From Coneutiohabitans thermophilus (lineage in GTDB: Bacteria > Zhuqueibacterota > Zhuqueibacteria > Zhuqueibacterales > Zhuqueibacteraceae), in the NCBI GenBank assembly GCA_034505235.1, contig JAPDQY010000096.1, forward strand, positions 1-24,127: a stretch of 24,127 nt of DNA, read 5' to 3'. Position numbers and translations under genes: made by a program. Positions 1 to 8,542 of this stretch are shown here, piece after piece (the stretch's first letter is position 1; each line of letters begins with the position of its first letter). Under the pieces are notes generated by a model. That model searched no databases, was not told the DNA's origin, and saw only the letters and a list, made by a program, of their open reading frames with translations.

Positions 1-2
1 AA

Positions 3-887
3 AAGGACATTCAGATTCGCGGCTTCCCCATCCGCATCCCGCTGGATGTGATGATCGTCTACAGCGCCAATCCTGAGGATTACACCAATCGCGGCAACAT
101 CATCACGCCGCTGAAAGACCGCATCGGTTCGCAGATTCACACCCACTATCCGCGCACGGTGGAGATCGGCATGCAGATCACCGCCCAGGAGGCGTGGGTG
201 CAGCGCGACGGCCTGCCGGTCAAGATTGCATATTTTCTGCGCCAGGCGATCGAGCAGGTGGCGGTGGAGGCGCGCCGCAGTGAGTTCGTCGACCAAAAGA
301 GCGGGGTCTCCGCGCGCCTGACGATTTCCCTGCTGGAGAATCTGGTGAGCAACGCCGAGCGCCGCAGCTACCTCACCGGCGATCAGGAGCTGGTGCCGCG
401 GGTGTGCGACCTCTATGCCGCCCTCTCTGCAGTTACCGGCAAGATCGAACTGGTTTACGAAGGCGAGCAGGAGGGCACCGCCAATGTCAGCAAGGGGTTG
501 CTGGGCAAGGCGCTCAAACATGTTTTTCTGAGTTATTTCCCCGATCCCTATGCCGTCATGAAGAAGGGGGGGCGTGAGTATCAAAAAGTCGTGGCGTGGT
601 TCAAGAACGACCGCAAGCTCGACCTCTCCGACATGCTTTCCAATCAGGAATATGTCAGGGCGCTCAACCGCGTGGACGGATTGAAGGAATTGACGCTGCA
701 GTATCTGCCCGGTGCGCGGGAGCTGTCGCCGGATCAGCTTGCAGTGGGAATGGAATTCGTGCTGGAGGGGCTGCATCAGAATTCGATGCTGAGCCGCGAT
801 GAAACCGGGCCGGTGCGAACCTATTCTGACATGCTGAATCGCATGTTCAGCAGTCTGCAACAGGAGCCGGAGGAGGATGATTCCTGA
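3..887 (+). CDS. Mg-chelatase/MoxR-like AAA+ ATPase, 5'-truncated
   Basis: The reading frame is open from base 3 and has no start in the window, so this is the C-terminal ~294 residues of a longer protein. The visible part opens with a strand ending in VMIVYSANPEDYTNRG and a following DRIGSQIHTHYP. This matches the sensor-1/arginine-finger part of magnesium-chelatase ChlI-like AAA+ ATPases, in which ATP hydrolysis drives remodelling of a partner. The rest is a helical lid with no other recognisable domain. The apparent starts at 48 (GTG) and 51 (ATG) lie inside the conserved AAA+ core and are not genuine. The family is often paired with a von Willebrand A-domain protein, but none is visible here. 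It ends 335 bp before the next gene. The family call is fairly secure; the cellular role and partner are unknown. Confidence 0.8.
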   Translation, partial: KDIQIRGFPIRIPLDVMIVYSANPEDYTNRGNIITPLKDRIGSQIHTHYPRTVEIGMQITAQEAWVQRDGLPVKIAYFLRQAIEQVAVEARRSEFVDQKSGVSARLTISLLENLVSNAERRSYLTGDQELVPRVCDLYAALSAVTGKIELVYEGEQEGTANVSKGLLGKALKHVFLSYFPDPYAVMKKGGREYQKVVAWFKNDRKLDLSDMLSNQEYVRALNRVDGLKELTLQYLPGARELSPDQLAVGMEFVLEGLHQNSMLSRDETGPVRTYSDMLNRMFSSLQQEPEEDDS

Positions 888-1222
888 GCGCGCCGCGCTG
901 GCGGGTGTCTTGTTTTGCCGCAGCACCTGACGGCCGGCCGGCAACCGGCGGAGGCCGGGAGAGGGCGGTGCTGCCCTCGGACGATGTCACGGGGCAGGAG
1001 GGATTGCCTCTTGCATCTCGAAAGTTGTTTTTTTATCTTTGCCCGTTCTGTCGCGAAAACCCGCTTCGTGTGTCCGCATTCCGTACCAACTCTATTCGTT
1101 GTCCGAATCTTATCGTGATGTATGGCCGGCATGACGGCAGGGCCGGAGACATCACTCTCCGCAGGTGTGCTGCGCAGGATAGCAACCGACGATCAGGACT
1201 CACAACTTGTGAAAGGAGCAAC
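888..1222. other. Intergenic region, 335 bp, no gene seen
   Basis: An open frame runs through this stretch in phase with the downstream gene, from 905. Its predicted residues are Arg/Pro/Gly-rich and do not resemble any domain, and a much better start lies at 1223. A short GC-rich hairpin (GCCGG-CAA-CCGGC, 937-949) has no T-run after it. A T-rich patch lies at 1021-1045, and a weak TTGTCC/TATGGC pair at about 1098-1126 could be the promoter. I see no RNA gene. Confidence 0.5.
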
Positions 1223-2803
1223 ATGGGCAGCCTTGATGCCACGTCGGACCTGGCTCATCATGATGATCTGCAAACTCAAATTGCGCGTTTGAACCAGATC
1301 GGAATAGCCTTATCGAGCGAGCACAACTTGAACAAGCTACTCGAGCTCATCGTCAAGGAAGCACGGCGCTTTACTGTCGCGGACGGCGGCAGCCTCTACA
1401 TCAAGGAAGACGATAAGCTAAATTTTCTCGTGGCGCAGACCGAATCGCTGGAGAAGAAGCTCAACGGCGCTCCTCCCTTCAAATCGTTCTATGTGCCACT
1501 CACCAAGGAGAGCATCTCCGGCTTCGTCGCCATCACCGGGCAGGTGTTGAACATCCCCGACGTGTATCACATCCCGCCCACGGTGGAATACCGCTTCAAC
1601 AAAGATTTCGACCGGCGCATGGGCTATCGCAGCAAGTCCATGCTGACCGTGCCCATGCGGGACCACAAGGATCAGATCATCGGCGTGCTGCAGTTGGTCA
1701 ACTCGCTGGATGCCAATGGGCGGGTGGTGCCGTTCCGCAAGGAATATGAGACGCTGATTCTGTCGCTTGCCAGCCAGGCGGCGGTTGCCATCCGCAATGC
1801 CAAGCTCATCGAAGAAATTCGTGCGCTGTTCAAATCGTTGGTGCGGTATTCCGCGAAAGCCATCGACTCGCGCTCGCCACACACCGCCGGCCATTCCGGA
1901 CGGGTCGCCAAGTATTCCCTGCGCATCGCCCAGGCCATCAACGAAGAAACCGAGGGCGTGTTTGCCAACGTCCAGTTCACGCCCGAACAACTGGAAGAGC
2001 TGCGCATGGCCGGCTGGTTGCATGACATCGGCAAGATCGGTGTGAAAGAGGCGGTGCTGGAGAAGATGACCAAACTCAACGAAGCGCAGATGGAGACCAT
2101 TGCCGAGCGCTTCACCGCCATCAAATCCTCCCTGATCATCGAGGCGATGCGACAGAAATTCGAGCTGGTGCAGATGAATGGCGAGGGCGCGGCACGCATG
2201 CGCGAGATCGATGCCCGCCTCGGCGAACAGCTCAAGGAACTCGACAGCGATCTGGAGTTTCTGCGCACCATCAACATCCCGGGCTATCTCTCGCCCGACA
2301 AGCTCGAGCGCCTGCGCCGCATCGGCGAGCGCACCTTCGTGGACAGCAACGGCGAGGAACGCTACTATCTCACCCCGCAGGAATATGAAAACCTGTCGGT
2401 GGTGAAGGGGAATCTGACCCCGGCGGAATACAAGGAGATTCAGAAGCACGTCGAGCATACGCTGGCAATCCTGCGGAAAATTCCCTTCACCAAAGATCTG
2501 GAGAACATTCCCAAGTATGCCGGCGCGCATCACGAGATGATGGATGGCTCGGGCTATCCGCTGGGACTGCGCGGCGAGGAAATTCCTCTGCAGGCGCGCA
2601 TCATGTGCATCGCCGACATTTTCGACGCGCTGAGCGCACAGGATCGCCCCTACAAGCAGGCCGTGCCGCTGGAAAAGTCCCTGCAGATTCTGCAGGAGGA
2701 GGCGCAACGCGGCAAACTCGACAAAAACCTGGTCGAACTGTTCATTCGTCGCAAACTCTATCAAAGTTCGCGCAGAGTCGATGATGAGGATGAACAGGAC
2801 TGA
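1223..2803 (+). CDS. GAF domain plus HD-GYP phosphodiesterase-like protein
   Basis: This 526-residue protein is a likely cytoplasmic c-di-GMP phosphodiesterase or related signalling hydrolase. A GAF sensor domain spans about residues 20-190. An HD-GYP domain follows with HTAGH at 220-224, the HD pair in WLHDIGKIGV (H267-D268) and HHEMMDGSGYP starting at H436, so the signature residues are present. HD and HHE are normally about 60 residues apart; here they are about 169 apart. Roughly 105 extra residues, charged and apparently helical/coiled-coil (about 290-395), are inserted between them. The start at 1223 was chosen because AAAGGAG lies at 1212-1218 and the GAF domain begins shortly afterwards. 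The frame is open further upstream to 905 but carries nothing recognisable. There are no membrane segments. Enzymatic activity is inferred from motifs only. Confidence 0.9.
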   Translation: MGSLDATSDLAHHDDLQTQIARLNQIGIALSSEHNLNKLLELIVKEARRFTVADGGSLYIKEDDKLNFLVAQTESLEKKLNGAPPFKSFYVPLTKESISGFVAITGQVLNIPDVYHIPPTVEYRFNKDFDRRMGYRSKSMLTVPMRDHKDQIIGVLQLVNSLDANGRVVPFRKEYETLILSLASQAAVAIRNAKLIEEIRALFKSLVRYSAKAIDSRSPHTAGHSGRVAKYSLRIAQAINEETEGVFANVQFTPEQLEELRMAGWLHDIGKIGVKEAVLEKMTKLNEAQMETIAERFTAIKSSLIIEAMRQKFELVQMNGEGAARMREIDARLGEQLKELDSDLEFLRTINIPGYLSPDKLERLRRIGERTFVDSNGEERYYLTPQEYENLSVVKGNLTPAEYKEIQKHVEHTLAILRKIPFTKDLENIPKYAGAHHEMMDGSGYPLGLRGEEIPLQARIMCIADIFDALSAQDRPYKQAVPLEKSLQILQEEAQRGKLDKNLVELFIRRKLYQSSRRVDDEDEQD

Positions 2804-3117
2804 ACACGGACGCCAGTCTCTTTTTATCAATGAATGCTGGTCGTTGGAACGTGTGGCGGCAGGGGCGGCGGGCATGCAGGAATTCCACGATGCCCGGCAA
2901 TCCCGGCGTGGAGGGCACGGGACTCTGCGGGACAGACACTAAATAATTTTCAATGCACACGCTCGTGTTTGCGAGCACGAAATTTAACAGTACAGTAATG
3001 AAGAAGGCGGGTGCCCGGACGGTGCCACTTGCCTGAGAATGCGGTGTTGGGAGCCTGCCGGCTTTGCTATTCCGGCGGGGCGCGATGCGCGCGGGGAAAT
3101 GAGAGCTGCAAGACATC
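2804..3117. other. Intergenic region, 314 bp, no gene seen
   Basis: No convincing coding frame is present. A locally AT-rich patch at 2940-3000 contains a small inverted repeat (GCTCG, 6-nt loop, CGAGC, near 2960-2975) and may hold the dnaG promoter, but no clear -35/-10 pair stands out. Confidence 0.45.
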
Positions 3118-4977
3118 ATGCCGACTCTTCCTCCGCATATCATAGACGAAGTCCGCCTGGCGACGGATGTTGTTGATCTCATATCCGAATACGTCACGCT
3201 CAAGAAAGCCGGCCGCAACTATTTCGGACTTTGTCCCTTCCATCCGGAAAAAACCCCGTCGTTCAGCGTCAATCCCGACAAACAAATTTTTCACTGCTTC
3301 GGCTGCGGCGCGGGCGGCAATGCTTTCACCTTCATCCAGAAGCTGGAGGGCGTGGGCTTTGCAGAGGCCGTGCGCAAACTGGCGCAACGCGCCCGCATCG
3401 CGATCCCCGAGCCCGAGCCGGAGGATCGTGCGGCCAGCCAGGAAAAGGAGGGCCTGTATTTCGCCAATGCGCTGGCGGCGGAGTTCTTCCAATTGATCCT
3501 GGCGAGCAGCAAGGGTGCAGCCGGACGGGAGTATATGCGACAGCGCGGCTTTGACGAGGAGGCGTTGCGGCTGTTCGGGGTCGGCTTTGCGCCCGATGAT
3601 TGGGAGGAATTGTACAAATACGCCCGCCAGAAGTCGGTGAATCCGGAATTGTTGGTGAAAGCAGGCTTGCTCAACCCGCGCGCGAAAGACGGCAAAATGG
3701 CGGGCTATTACGACCGCTTTCGCAACCGTGTGATGTTTCCGATTCACAACCTCTCCGACCGCGTGGTGGCCTTCGGCGGCCGGCGCATCCCGCCCGAGCG
3801 CGAGGATTCCCCCAAGTATCTCAATTCACCCGAAACCGCGGTTTACCACAAAGGCCAGATTCTTTACGGCCTGCCGCTGGCCAGGGAGCATCTGCGTGCC
3901 GCTGATTGTCTGATCGTGGTCGAGGGGTATCTCGATGTCATGCGCATGCATCTGTGCGGTTTCAAAAACACGGTGGCGACTTCCGGGACGGCGCTCACCG
4001 CGCAGCAGGCGCGCTTGATCCTGCGCTACACGCGCAACGTGATTCTGTTGTTTGACAGTGATGCCGCCGGCTCGGCCGCCACTCTGCGCGGGGCTGACAT
4101 CCTGGTGGAAAACGGCTTGCAGGTGAGAGTGGCGACACTGAGCGCGGGTGACGATCCCGACAGTTTTCTCCGCCGGCATCCGGCCGGGGCGATGCAGGAG
4201 ATTTTGGCGAACGCACCGGATTTGCTCGAATTCAAAGCCCGCGCGCCCGGCCAGGCGGGGGCGGCGTCCACCGCGCGCGAAGAGCAACTGCGCTCGATTG
4301 TCACGACGCTGGCGCGCATGAATGACGCGCTGCAACGGCAGATGATGGTGCATCGCATGGCGGAAAAGCTGCAGGTGAGCGAGGCCGCGCTGTGGGAGGA
4401 AGTGGGACGTTTGCGCCGTTCCCAGTCCCGGCAGGCGCGTGGCGGCGCAGCGGCGGTGTCACAACCCAATCCCCAGGCCGTGCTCGGCGCCCCGCGCACG
4501 TTTGCGGAGCGCAGCCGGGCTGTGGAGATGGAACTGCTGCGCATCATGGTTCTGAATTGGAACGCCATCCAGTTCATCTTCAGCTTCATGCGGGTGGAGG
4601 ATTTTCACGACCCGCAAGCACGCACGATGGCACAGGTCTTTTACAATCTGCTGGATCGCCACCTGCCGGTCGAGCCGGAAATGTTGCTGCACCATTTCAA
4701 CGAGCCCTGGCAGACGGAATTCATCTCGAAAGTCATCACTCAGGAGGCCGGCCGGATTCACAAAGAAGGAATCGAAATCGACTATCGCCGCTGGAGCGCG
4801 GACTGCATGGCCCGTCTGCAACGCTACATGATCGAGGACCAGCGCCAGGCCCTGCTGGAGCAAATCAAACTCGGCGACCGCAGCGGCCGCGACGTGACCG
4901 AATTGATGCAGCAATTGAACGAGTACGATCAACAACTGCGGAGGATCAAGCCTGAAAACTTTCTTCTGGCCGCCTGA
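3118..4977 (+). CDS. dnaG: DNA primase DnaG
   Basis: This 619-residue protein synthesises RNA primers at the replication fork. The N-terminal CHC2 zinc-binding domain shows C39, H42, C60 and C63 in GLCPFHPEKTPSF and FHCFGCG. The catalytic core carries the Toprim signature VVEGYLDVM with E269, and LLFDSDAAG with D313 and D315. These positions nearly coincide with the E. coli enzyme (E265, D309, D311). The C-terminal ~170 residues are helical and fit the helicase-binding region. Length is normal for the family. The ATG at 3118 gives the standard N-terminus (PPHIIDEVRLATDVVDLI); the ribosome-binding site is weak (GAGAGCTG about 10 bp upstream). It lies 36 bp upstream of the NYN protein and may be co-transcribed with it. 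It is not followed by rpoD, unlike the classical macromolecular-synthesis operon. Confidence 0.97.
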   Translation: MPTLPPHIIDEVRLATDVVDLISEYVTLKKAGRNYFGLCPFHPEKTPSFSVNPDKQIFHCFGCGAGGNAFTFIQKLEGVGFAEAVRKLAQRARIAIPEPEPEDRAASQEKEGLYFANALAAEFFQLILASSKGAAGREYMRQRGFDEEALRLFGVGFAPDDWEELYKYARQKSVNPELLVKAGLLNPRAKDGKMAGYYDRFRNRVMFPIHNLSDRVVAFGGRRIPPEREDSPKYLNSPETAVYHKGQILYGLPLAREHLRAADCLIVVEGYLDVMRMHLCGFKNTVATSGTALTAQQARLILRYTRNVILLFDSDAAGSAATLRGADILVENGLQVRVATLSAGDDPDSFLRRHPAGAMQEILANAPDLLEFKARAPGQAGAASTAREEQLRSIVTTLARMNDALQRQMMVHRMAEKLQVSEAALWEEVGRLRRSQSRQARGGAAAVSQPNPQAVLGAPRTFAERSRAVEMELLRIMVLNWNAIQFIFSFMRVEDFHDPQARTMAQVFYNLLDRHLPVEPEMLLHHFNEPWQTEFISKVITQEAGRIHKEGIEIDYRRWSADCMARLQRYMIEDQRQALLEQIKLGDRSGRDVTELMQQLNEYDQQLRRIKPENFLLAA

Positions 4978-5013
4978 AACCCGTGTGTTTAACCAGACCA
5001 CCTCCGTGAGAGC

Positions 5014-6099
5014 ATGAAAGACCAATTCGACAAAAACCAAGAGGAAATTGTGATGGAAAATCAGGACGCCGTTCAAGACGGCCGACGGGTGGTTGCTGAC
5101 CATGGGGTGACTGAATTCGTGCGTGGTGCGGCGCGGCCGCATGTGCGCCACGGCCTGCTGCGCTGTATGACCTTCATTGATGGGTCCTGGTTGTATCACA
5201 ACCAGGATATGCTCATCCGCGCGCATGGCGGGCCCTACAAGATCGACTTCGGCAAAATCAACGTGGTGGCGCTGCGTTTTTTGCGGCAGTATTATCAAAA
5301 CCTGCTGCAAAGCGAACCGCCAGTGCTCGATCTGGTGCGCACCTACTATTATGCCAGCGTTCCCTTCAATGTGCATCCGGAGGATGCCCTCAAGCTGGAG
5401 GAACAGCGCAAATTCTACAGTATTCTCAGCGAGTCGCTCGGTTTCAACCTCGTCTTGCATGAGATCGATTTTCGCGGTCATTTCATGGCCATGCAGGATC
5501 GCATCACACGCGAGGGCGACACCAGTTTCACTCCCAAGGAGCGCACCATTGACATGGCGATGGGCACCGACATGCTTTATTTCTCCGCCATCAACGCCTT
5601 TGACATCGCCATCGCCGTGCTCGGCGACGCCGACTATCAGCCGGCGCTGGAGCGCGTGCGGCAACTGGGCAAGCGGGTCTTGATTCTAACCATTGGTGGC
5701 TCCGCCGCCTACGAATACATTTTTCCCAAACCCACGCAGCGCTTCAGCGATTTTCCCGTGCTGCGCTTTCAAGATTATCTCGAAGAACTGCGCCTGGTCC
5801 CCAGAAACGAACGCGAGAAACCGGTCTACAAATACAATTGCGCCCGCTGCGGCAGGGAATTTGAATCGACCTACAAGGCGGCGCCCAAGCAAAACATGTA
5901 CTGCGATGAGCATCGCATCTGGCGCAACAACAACCAAAACAACAACCAAAACCATAACGACGGGGCGGCAGCCAGCGGCCGGGTGGAAGCCGCAGCCAGC
6001 GGCACCGCTGCTGCCGAAGTGTTGCGGCAACCGGCGACACAGGGGGAGGCGCCAGTCAACGGCAGTGCGACGCCGGCGGCCGAAGTCTCAGAAAGCTAG
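5014..6099 (+). CDS. NYN (LabA/DUF88-like) domain protein with C-terminal zinc-binding motif
   Basis: This 361-residue protein carries a PIN-like NYN domain, a fold of putative Mg2+-dependent RNases. Acidic residues expected of the family are visible: D56 in MTFIDGSW, D180 and D186 in TIDMAMGTDM, and D205/D207 in LGDADYQPALE. A C-x2-C...C-x2-H site follows (C276, C279, C297, H300), suggesting a small zinc ribbon. Next come an Asn-rich stretch (about 303-315) and an Ala/Gly-rich low-complexity tail. The start is uncertain: an ATG at 5014 has a poor ribosome-binding site, while an in-frame ATG at 5053 sits 6-7 bp after AGAGGAA. The later start would shorten the protein by 13 residues. It follows dnaG by 36 bp and is closed by the terminator at 6151. 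RNase activity is inferred from the fold and the retained acidic residues. Confidence 0.85.
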   Translation: MKDQFDKNQEEIVMENQDAVQDGRRVVADHGVTEFVRGAARPHVRHGLLRCMTFIDGSWLYHNQDMLIRAHGGPYKIDFGKINVVALRFLRQYYQNLLQSEPPVLDLVRTYYYASVPFNVHPEDALKLEEQRKFYSILSESLGFNLVLHEIDFRGHFMAMQDRITREGDTSFTPKERTIDMAMGTDMLYFSAINAFDIAIAVLGDADYQPALERVRQLGKRVLILTIGGSAAYEYIFPKPTQRFSDFPVLRFQDYLEELRLVPRNEREKPVYKYNCARCGREFESTYKAAPKQNMYCDEHRIWRNNNQNNNQNHNDGAAASGRVEAAASGTAAAEVLRQPATQGEAPVNGSATPAAEVSES

Positions 6100-6150
6100 C
6101 GTTTGTGTGCAAGCGCGCTCTTGTGAACAGTTTGGTGCAATGTTCCGGTC

Positions 6151-6190
6151 TGCCAATCCCGGCTTCGCCGGGATTGGCAAATATTTTTGG
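6151..6190 (+). terminator. Rho-independent terminator after the NYN gene
   Basis: TGCCAATCCCGGC and GCCGGGATTGGCA form a perfect 12-13 bp stem with a tiny TTC/CTTCG loop (6151-6179), followed by AATATTTTT on the + strand. It lies 52 bp after the NYN stop codon and just before the converging methyltransferase gene. There is no T-run in the other direction, so it serves the + strand. Confidence 0.85.
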
Positions 6191-6231
6191 GAGGAAGATG
6201 CCTCAGACCGTGGGCGTCACGCGGCGGGCAT

Positions 6232-7719
6232 TCATGGTTTGCGGAAATGCAGGCAGTAATGGTGAAAGGTGTTGCTCACCCAGGCATAGCGATAGCCAAA
6301 GGGCGCGAGCTTCTGATCATTCTGGCACCAAAACTGTTCATGGCACAACGTCAGGTCCCGGCGCAAAGCCAGCGCCAGGTCCCACGCCAGCGGATACATG
6401 CGGCCGCGTTTCTTGACATTCTTGACGATGATGGTGAAATAGCGGCCGGAGTTGAGCCGGGTGGCGAGCATGCGATAGAGTGCGATGAGCTTCGCCAGGA
6501 AAGTGGGATAATCGTCGAGATTGCCCAGGTCGCGATTGTCATCGGAATAAAAGCGCGGCAGGCCCGCGGCTTTGCGTTTTTGCTGGGTTTCCGCGCCTTT
6601 CATGCGCAGCATATCCCAATAAGGCGGGCTGGTGATGATGTAATCGAAGCGGGCGGGCAGTTCGCGATAGCTCGCTTCCGTTGTGGCATCACCGCAGACC
6701 AGCCGCCACGAGGGTGAATCCAGCAGGCCGGGGAGGGCGGGCAGATATTGGGTAATGCGTTCGTGCGCGACGCGATGGAACGCCGGATTCAATTCGATGC
6801 CATAAGCTTCGCGGCCCAGTGCCAGTGCCGCCAGCAGCGCACTGCCGGTGCCGGTCATGGGATCAAGAACCCGGTCACCCGGCCGTGTGAAATCCTTTAA
6901 AAAGATCTCGACGAGCGCTTCCGGAAACTTGCCGGGATGCAGCAGCACGTGTTTCTCGCGGGGCGGCGGTTTGACGATCATCCAGGAGGGGCGGGGCGGC
7001 ACAAGGGGCCAATTGCCGGAAGCACACACCGACAGGGTAGGCGTACCTGAGTCCATCGGCGATGCGGCCGCCTCCGGAGGCTGCTCTTCACGGCGGAAAT
7101 TCAGGCAATAGACAACATTCTGCAGTGTGCTCCAGCCCACCGGGGAGGGGGAAACATCAGGCGCTCTTTCTTCACAACCAATCTTCTCATCTTTTAGGGA
7201 CAAGGTTTGGCCGACGGCTTTGCCCAGCAGCCAGGCGAATGGCTGCAGCAGTCCGCCGGCGTCCTGGTTGCGAACGAAAACGGTGAGATACGCATTGTTT
7301 TTGAGCAGCGGCGCGAGGGCGGTGATGCGCGCCTGCCACCGCGACAAGGCATGCTCATCGACAATCGTGCCGGCTTCACTGAGATCAATCAAACAATAGT
7401 CCAAAGCCGGCGTGCTGTCAGGCGTGGTATGACCGTGCAGGATGACAGGCTGACGGCCGAGCGCAGAGATCACGGGTTGCAGGGTGGCGAGGTTCTCCGC
7501 CAGCAGGCCGACACGCGACCGCTGGTTCGGCGCCACGAATTGCTTGGTAAAAAAGGCGATGAACTCCGCGGCCGTGTCTGCAAGGCCCCGGCCGCGGGGA
7601 ATGATGAACCAGCTCTTTTGAAAGGTGAGCCAGCGCTGACTGTTCAAATCATTCAGGCGGTTGTCGGGATCAATCGCGCGCGCGGTCGGCGCGGCTTTCT
7701 GGCCTCGAGTGGAAGACAT
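6232..7719 (-). CDS. DNA methyltransferase (N4/N6 amino type) with a degenerate N-terminal duplicate
   Basis: This 495-residue protein has a catalytic C-terminal half with the SAM-binding motif LDPMTGTG (residues 285-292) and the amino-methyltransferase motif TSPPYW (363-368). The C-terminus contains WVSNTFHHYCLHFRK. SAM motif I precedes SPPY, the opposite order to the classical beta-class enzymes of this family. The N-terminal half (about 60-210) appears to be a diverged copy of the C-terminal half: DYCLIDL (107-113) stands where DYIITSPPY (359-367) stands, and both halves share an LTVFVRN/FTIIVKN strand followed by QPFAWLL/YPLAWDL and end in YCLNFRR/YCLHFRK. The N-terminal copy lacks SPPY and is probably not catalytic. 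The start ATG has AGGA about 6 bp upstream. The gene is divergent from a nuclease candidate 133 bp away, so a restriction-modification role is likely. The recognition sequence is unknown. Confidence 0.9.
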   Translation of the reverse strand: MSSTRGQKAAPTARAIDPDNRLNDLNSQRWLTFQKSWFIIPRGRGLADTAAEFIAFFTKQFVAPNQRSRVGLLAENLATLQPVISALGRQPVILHGHTTPDSTPALDYCLIDLSEAGTIVDEHALSRWQARITALAPLLKNNAYLTVFVRNQDAGGLLQPFAWLLGKAVGQTLSLKDEKIGCEERAPDVSPSPVGWSTLQNVVYCLNFRREEQPPEAAASPMDSGTPTLSVCASGNWPLVPPRPSWMIVKPPPREKHVLLHPGKFPEALVEIFLKDFTRPGDRVLDPMTGTGSALLAALALGREAYGIELNPAFHRVAHERITQYLPALPGLLDSPSWRLVCGDATTEASYRELPARFDYIITSPPYWDMLRMKGAETQQKRKAAGLPRFYSDDNRDLGNLDDYPTFLAKLIALYRMLATRLNSGRYFTIIVKNVKKRGRMYPLAWDLALALRRDLTLCHEQFWCQNDQKLAPFGYRYAWVSNTFHHYCLHFRKP

Positions 7720-7852
7720 AATCCTGCCGGTTGAAAATGAGAGCGTGCCTGTTTTGTGGTTTGATGGCGGCTTGTGAAGTTGACTCCGGTGATTTTAGTG
7801 ACAAAATTGCGCCAAAGCAATAGCGGAAAAATGAGGCCGCGGGGAGGGCGCC

Positions 7853-8542
7853 ATGCGTGCGGAGGAGATCATCTGCCTGGCGATTTTACCGGAGGAAGTG
7901 GCCGCCGGTATAGCATATGCCTGCCGTTCGCTGCACCATACTTTTGACCGCATGAATTATGGCGCGGACGCCGGCCGGCGATTCAACAAGATCGCCACCG
8001 GCAAGGCCTGCGAAGCGACCCTGACCCGCTTTCTGCGCCGGCACGGCATCCCGCATCTCAGCTGCGAAGGCGAAACGCCGCACACGCAGCCGGATCATTT
8101 CGATTTGCGCATTCTGAACGAAGTGGTCGATCTCAAAACCTTTCACCTGCCCGAGGCCGTAGCGCGGCCGGCGGCGATGCTGGCCTGCCTGGCGCTGGTC
8201 CCCTCACAGAACGGGCATGACCAGTGGGGCAGGCGCCATCGTTATCAGCGTTACGTATTCGCTTTCAGCAGGGGACGACTGCGGGGCCACCTCGCGCTGG
8301 CAGCGGGCCCGGCACGGTTGAGACCGGAAGCGGTTCGCCTGACGAGCGCGCCGACTCACCTGTTCGTGGCGGCGGCGCCCACCATCGCGGAATGTGAGCG
8401 GCACTTTCGCCGGGTGGCAGCGGGCACGATTTGCCCGCAATATCCGCGCGGCACCAGAATTGAAAACCACGGCTGTGAAATTGCGCATCTGACTTCCTTT
8501 CAAAGTTTTCTCGACAATCTGGAAAAATTTCAGCGGAGATGA
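7853..8542 (+). CDS. Putative PD-(D/E)XK endonuclease, candidate restriction enzyme
   Basis: This 229-residue soluble protein is not one I recognise by name. It carries a plausible PD-(D/E)XK nuclease core: E54 in the helix GKACEATLTRFL, P80-D81 in QPDHFDL, then EVVDLKT with D93 and K95 (D-x-K), eleven residues after D81. This matches the metal-binding and catalytic arrangement of many type II restriction enzymes. The ATG at 7853 is preceded by GGGGAGGG (7841-7848). The stop overlaps the next start as ATGA, so translation of the downstream methyltransferase is probably coupled. It diverges from the DNA methyltransferase across a shared 133-bp region, which is the main contextual argument for a restriction role. 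A housekeeping or repair nuclease cannot be excluded. Confidence 0.65.
   Translation: MRAEEIICLAILPEEVAAGIAYACRSLHHTFDRMNYGADAGRRFNKIATGKACEATLTRFLRRHGIPHLSCEGETPHTQPDHFDLRILNEVVDLKTFHLPEAVARPAAMLACLALVPSQNGHDQWGRRHRYQRYVFAFSRGRLRGHLALAAGPARLRPEAVRLTSAPTHLFVAAAPTIAECERHFRRVAAGTICPQYPRGTRIENHGCEIAHLTSFQSFLDNLEKFQRR

Noticed and set aside
905..1222. 106-codon N-terminal extension of the GAF/HD-GYP protein
   Set aside because: The frame is open, but the residues are Arg/Pro/Gly-rich with no domain, and a clear ribosome-binding site with ATG occurs at 1223.
1418..2875. 485-codon open frame on the - strand
   Set aside because: It is antisense to the GAF/HD-GYP gene, which has intact domains; the product is low-complexity His/Leu-rich.
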